DNA of 64,000 nt. Origin: Cunninghamia lanceolata. Taxonomy: Eukaryota; Streptophyta; Pinopsida; Cupressales; Cupressaceae. The stretch is taken from positions 9,554,501 through 9,618,500 of the forward strand of contig BSBN01000140.1 in the NCBI GenBank assembly GCA_027924645.1. The letters run 5' to 3'. Numbering within the stretch: position 1 is the first letter of the stretch; each line of letters starts with the position of its first letter. The position numbers and the translations under genes are program-made. Under the pieces are notes generated by a model. It saw only the letters and a program-made list of their open reading frames with translations, was not told the DNA's origin and made no database searches. Below, one piece after another: positions 59,840 to 64,000 of this stretch.

Positions 59840-60193
59840 CTATTCATTGATGCTTGTGAATACCTTTTCAATAGTTTCTTTAAAATTGAGAAGGGGCGGG
59901 TCCACTTTTCTTGCTAGACTCTTTCTTTTCTTGGAGTTTGATAGTAGTACATCCTTTTCTACTAGCTCTTGTTGGGATTGCCTACAAAAAACTTGCAACT
60001 CTTCAATTCTCTCACTCAAATGGTGCACTTCTCTCCAAAGGGTTCTATTTTCTCCCAACACCAACTCATGGCTTTCTTGGAGCTCTTCAAGCTTCTTTTG
60101 AGATTTTGTCATGGTTGTTCCTTTACAACTTGCACATCTTGAGAAGAATTTGACAAAAAATAATGTGTATACATACAATTCACAATGTGTCAC
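59840..60193 (-). pseudogene. Coiled-coil ORF near the primer site
   Basis: The 117-codon frame contains MTKSQKKLEELQESHELVL, REVHHLSERIEELQVFC and RQSQQELVEKDVLLSNSKK, with leucines at heptad spacing, so a coiled coil of about 60 residues is predicted. The frame continues downstream past a stop with CKFEMHTKGICPKLVARLG. Position after the primer site suggests the element's gag-like first ORF. The start at MTKSQ fits better than the upstream Met. Confidence 0.5.
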
Positions 60194-60999
60194 TCAAATC
60201 TTTGTACAAACCTCAAATAACTTGCTGCTTTGATATGAATTGATCTATAATTTCCACCATTAACTAGCTAGAAACTTTTAAACTATTGTTCTACTTGAAA
60301 TCCAAATGGTAGTGTGGATTAGAGGAATTGGGAGTTCTTACATAGAGAAATGAAATATGATTCAATGTAAAGATACAATGTAAATATACAACACAACACA
60401 AGTATTTGATCCTAGAAAACCCCTTTTAAGGGTGAAAAATACAATTGGTAGAGGTAGTTGCTCTCTATAGAAGTGTATTACTCATAATTGAAAAGTACAA
60501 AGTGATATACAATCTCTCAATCCTATTCACTACTTTAGCCTCTTACTTTCTAGAGATACAACATTCAATTATCCTTCTCTTTTCTTTGGATTCCCAAATG
60601 ACCATTCTTATAGACTACTAGAAGATCCCCTTGTATGTACAAAGACTTCTACTTAGAAATCAAAGAGAACAAGCCTCTTAAATGATTCAAATTCTCTTTC
60701 TTTTTCTAATTTGGATAAAACCATCTCTTTAATAGGAGGTGGTTTCAAAACCATCAATTGCACCTTCAAAACTACTAGTGTTGACAAATTTAACCCTTTC
60801 TATGGAAGCCATAACTATTGCATATGAACTCAAAATGAGGTGCCTTTTCTCAAATTAAATAATTTTTTGAGAGGAACATGAATGTGTCAACATTTTTGAT
60901 GCCATATAAATATGATATTTTTCCCTACAAAATGTGAAACTATCTTTTATCTTGAAGGATTAGCTTTACTCATAGATCTAATACAAATCATTGTCCCTC

Positions 61000-61900
61000 T
61001 TTCCATCTATAGCTCCCATGTGCCTTTTTGAACTTTCCTCAATTTTTTGAGGATAAAAATTCACCCTCTTCACCTAAGAAAATAGTCAAATCATGTCCAA
61101 ATAGCTAACCGAAAGCCAAATCATTCATCACTAAGAAATAAATATTGCCCATTTATTTAGTCAAGAGTCAAAATTTTTTTTCACAAAATTGCATTTTCCT
61201 TCATTTGCATAAAATCCCATGCCATTTAATGTGTGTAGGTGAACACTATAGTCTACTATGAAGCAAAGGACTATTAACAAGGGCATCTAGTGATGGTTAC
61301 TAAAAAGTGATTTAGAAGTTTGGCCTCAAAATACAAATAACGGAAAGAGAATAAGATTTTTGAATGTAATGTACCATTAGTTGGAGTAAGCTAAGCTAAA
61401 ATTTAATAGAAGCAGTAAAATTAGTATCCTTGATTTAAGTGTTCCTTTTAGGTTTAAAAGAATAATTTAAGCTTATTTCTCTTAATTGCTTATAAAAAAT
61501 CAAGTGCAAATGTAAAGTAAAATGAACAGTCCTATGGACCACATTAGAAGTACTAGGAAATTTAACAAATTTTTTCCAAAGAAAGGAGCCTTGCACAAGG
61601 AAGAAAAATGAGTCCTTTGTAAGCTTCAAATAGAAAAAAAATTGAAAGAGATCTTTAAGAGAAAAAACCTCTGAAAGAAAATTATATGTAATTTATTAAA
61701 AGGTTATAAGGGAAAGATTTTGATTTGCACATGAAAGAAAAATCTATTTTTTAATTGTAAACTCTTCTAAAATATCAAGTTAAACTTCATCTTTAAAAGC
61801 ACATATAGAGGTTTACAATAAAAGGTGACCAATTGGTATAGATTAACCAAAATATTAAATGAGTTCAAAACATGGAACTTTTAAACACCTAAGCACAAGA
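61000..61900. other. Gene-free stretch
   Basis: AT-rich DNA without recognised domains or terminal repeats. Confidence 0.45.
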
Positions 61901-63014
61901 AACAATCTAGTGCAGGAGCACCTAGAAAATCATGTTTTGTGTTGTAATAAGGTCTATTTGACCAATGCATTTTCCTTTCTGTTGCTCCCTAGGTCTTTCA
62001 GGACCTAGAACTCTTTTTATAAGTCCCAAGTGACTTAGGTCACATTTTGTCAAATTGTTAATCTCGAGACGGTTTTTCTCCCAGCCGCTTGGAATCGGTT
62101 GGTTTTTCTCCCAGCCGCTTGGAATTGGTTGGTTTTCCTCAGGATGAGTTTATAACCCAGAGGAATGAACCAAATCAGTATTGGTAATTAGATTGTAGAG
62201 GAGATGAATGTGATTGTGTATTTGTGCTAAGGAGAAATAGAATGATTCTGTTTCATCAATTTGATTTCCGTTTCCTGCAAATTGTATAACTATAGATTTC
62301 CATTCTTTTTGTGCTTTCCATTGTTGCGATATGTCGATGTGAAGCATTCCATTGGTAAGATTTCTGTCGAAATCAATGGAATGGCTTCGTTGTATAGATA
62401 TCTATTTTTGTTTTCTGTTTTGTTTCATTGTTCGGTGGTGCAGAGGATCCAGACAGTGCAAGTTGCACAGTAGGTTGACCTAGCATCTCCATGTGCTAGG
62501 GTTGGGGAGAAGGTAAGTTGTGCATTGGTGTATCGCAAAGCAAACCCTAATGTGGCTGATAGTAATTGTCTCGCCGACGAGTGAAGGTTAAAGGTGACAT
62601 CAGAGTGATCGGCGCATTGGCCAAAGATTGCAAGTGTTCACTAACAGAACAAGTTTCATCGAAGGTAAATGCCATCAGCGCATTGGGAGACAAGTTAAGA
62701 GTTTTGCCGACGGGAAGGGTCTCATTGATAAGGTAATTTCCAACCAGTGTGGAAGCCGTCATAGTTGAGACGAGGAGGAACTTAACTGTCATTGGGCATC
62801 GGCAGAAGGATGAAAGACTTGGCCGATAGGAGTAAGTATCGCTGAAGATCAAGTGAAGTTGAGTGTAAGGTAGACTGACGGAGAGACTTTGGAAAGACAT
62901 TCCGACCGACGGTTGTCTGGCCAATGGAGATGTATCGGCGGTTCATGTGTTAGTCTTGCCGACTGTGAGTAAATTAGGGCCCGTTCTATGTTTCCCGCTG
63001 TGCACTCCTCATCA
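61900..63014 (+). repeat. Probable 5' LTR of the right-edge gypsy element
   Basis: The stretch lies directly before a primer site and gag. A TATA-like TTTATAAG is at 62015. The part 62550-62960 has G+C-richer sequence with recurring CGCATTGG and GCCGAC/GCCGAT motifs. The left boundary is not fixed; the right boundary is placed at CATCA (63014). The 3' LTR would be outside the window. Confidence 0.5.
62071..62130. repeat. Two-copy 30-bp tandem duplication in the LTR
   Basis: GGTTTTTCTCCCAGCCGCTT plus GGAATCGGTT is followed at once by the same 30 bases with one change (GGAATTGGTT). A partial third copy, GGTTTTCCTCAGG, follows. Confidence 0.92.
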
Positions 63015-63016
63015 TA

Positions 63017-63032
63017 TTTGTATCAGAGCCTG
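63017..63032 (+). other. Primer-binding site of the right-edge gypsy element
   Basis: TTTGTATCAGAGCCTG is close to the common TGGTATCAGAGCC with two changes at its start. It lies about 68 bp before the gag ATG. Confidence 0.7.
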
Positions 63033-63099
63033 AAAATATTTGGGCGGCAAGTCGAATTGAGGATTTGCAGGAGTGTTGGGTGTTCTCTGTGAATAGTGT

Positions 63100-64000
63100 A
63101 TGTCAGACAGAGAAAGTGAAGGAGAGGCTAGCAATATGCCTCCAAAGGGGATGACCACTGAAGTGGTCAAGAAATTTAAGGAGATGGAAGAGATGATCAA
63201 GATTGGAGTCAAGGAAACACTCCAGGCTGAGTTGAAGGCACTAAAGATAGGAAAGAAATCAGATGATGAATGTGATGGAGAGGAAGAAGAAGAGGAACAA
63301 GAAGAGGCAGAGATACCGGTTGAACAAAAGCATTTCCTGGAAGCCATCAAGGCTATTGGCAAGGACTCTTCGGAGGCTCGGATAGATATCCCCATGTTTA
63401 GTGGAAAGATGAATGCTGATGAAGTCATGGAGTGGATTGAGGCTCTAAACAACTATTTTGAGTACAAAGAAGTTCCTGAAAGTAAGAGAGTTAAGTTTGG
63501 AAAAACTAAACTCAAAGGTGCTGCCCTTACATGGTGGAATTACACCCAAGGAGAAAGAGTAAAGAATGGGAAGAGTATGATCTCTTCATGGAGCAGAATG
63601 CTGGAGAAGATCAAGTCCCAGTTCCTTCCATCTGACTACGAGGTACAGATATACAGAAAAATGTAGAACCTCCAGCAAAAAGATATGGATGTGGCTACTT
63701 ACACCAAGGAGTTTCACAAATACACTCTTCGTTGTGGGTACATGGAGGATGAAAGAGCCAAGGTAGCAAGGTATCTAAATGGTCTGAGGTTCAATATTCA
63801 AGATGAGATAAGTTTATTAACCCCTGAAACCATGGAAAAATGCTTTCAAGTAGCATTAAGAGCTGAAGAGAAGCTGAAGAGGAAAGGTGAGCAACAAGGT
63901 AGAGGAAGAGGTGGTAGAAATTTTAGAGGCAGAGGTAGTTTTGGAGGAAGAAGTCCTAACCAGAGGCCTAATGGTGAGTCTAGCCAAGAAGAGCAAGTTG
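63100..64000 (+). pseudogene. Ty3/gypsy gag, one nonsense codon, runs off the window
   Basis: The ATG at 63100 opens MSDRESEGEASNMPPKGMTT. The protein goes on through a Lys/Glu-rich helical and acidic region (DGEEEEEEQEEAEIP, residues about 60-75), then the capsid: IDIPMFSGKMNADEVMEWIE, FEYKEVPESKRVKFGKTKLK, AALTWWNYTQGE, KIKSQFLPSDYEVQIYRKM. A TAG at 63664-63666 stands where CAG (Gln) would fit, then the same frame continues NLQQKDMDVATYTKEFHKY, YMEDERAKVARYLNGLRFN and an Arg/Gly-rich tail (RGRGGRNFRGRGSFGGRSP). The rest is otherwise undamaged to the window end, so this is the youngest-looking gag in the window. Pol should lie beyond 64000. Confidence 0.92.

Larger units (their letters stand above)
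56939..60995 (-). mobile_element. LTR retroelement with diverged LTRs and coiled-coil ORF
   Basis: Segments 56939-57690 and 60241-60985 align in direct orientation. They share TACATAGAGAAATGAAATA, AGAGGTAGTTGCTCTCTA, ACAACATTCAATTATCC and AGCTTTACTC-TAGATCTAAT, with many substitutions and indels (old copies). Next to the right copy the minus strand reads TATCAAAGCAGCAAG, a decayed initiator-tRNA primer site. The interior encodes a coiled-coil ORF near the primer site and a second conserved-looking block further on, but no readable pol. Outer ends are approximate at 60985-61000. Confidence 0.65.

Noticed and set aside
62547..62924. 125-codon minus-strand ORF
   Set aside because: It lies in the LTR/leader just before the plus-strand primer site and gag and has no recognisable domain.
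63012..63452. 146-codon minus-strand ORF, Ser-rich
   Set aside because: It is the antisense shadow of the acidic region of the plus-strand gag.

Overview
The window looks like a stretch of a large, repeat-rich plant nuclear genome, most probably a gymnosperm (inference). The reasons are AT-rich DNA, very low gene density, several layers of nested and decayed retrotransposons, and a few plant gene fragments. Those fragments are a MIKC MADS-box first exon, a GONST3-like nucleotide-sugar transporter, a BASS-family transporter exon and exons of a GT31 galactosyltransferase. There is no operon-like order, rRNA, tRNA gene or CRISPR array. I found no complete intact host gene; the MADS exon (32561-32742, +) is the best candidate for part of a living gene.

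Layout, left half. 1-4000 holds LTR-like sequence and a broken Ty3/gypsy gag on the minus strand. 6604-20104 is one composite Ty1/copia element: paired LTRs of about 388 bp, a tRNA-iMet-type primer site and a polypurine tract, split by a minus-strand LINE (ORF1, endonuclease, reverse transcriptase, RNase H; roughly 11.5-18.7 kb) and by an unrecognised minus-strand coding remnant (9.65-11.3 kb). The end of its 3' LTR plus 500 bp of flank is tandemly triplicated with an exact 729-bp period (19876-22060). 23.0-26.1 kb holds further retroelement coding relics. 26.41-27.70 kb is a tandem array of a 199-bp unit. 29-31.7 kb is extremely AT-rich.

Layout, right half. After the MADS exon comes a GONST3-like pseudogene (33290-34349, -). 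A 7.7-kb LTR element (34474-42212, -) follows, with perfect TAAAA target duplications and no recognisable gag or pol; it instead carries long unfamiliar ORFs and is itself invaded by a 1.8-kb gag-only copia-like element (36511-38340). A BASS-family exon (45204-45457, -) and two GT31 exons (47608-47995, -) lie beyond it. 48.9-52.4 kb is a truncated gypsy element with gag, zinc knuckle and protease. 53.46-56.1 kb is a LINE ORF1 interrupted by a 965-bp solo LTR that contains a GC-rich palindromic block. 56.9-61.0 kb is another LTR pair around an unusual coiled-coil ORF. The window ends inside a gypsy gag (63100-64000, +) with a single nonsense codon.

How the parts relate. The coding content is mainly selfish DNA in successive nests, so the order of insertion can be read: copia before LINE; the 7.7-kb element before the gag-only element; LINE ORF1 before the solo LTR. 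The most unusual items are the 7.7-kb element with unfamiliar coding capacity, the recent 729-bp LTR-promoter triplication, and three unrelated host-gene fragments lying in one orientation downstream of the MADS exon. All similarity statements come from reading translations by eye; no search was run.
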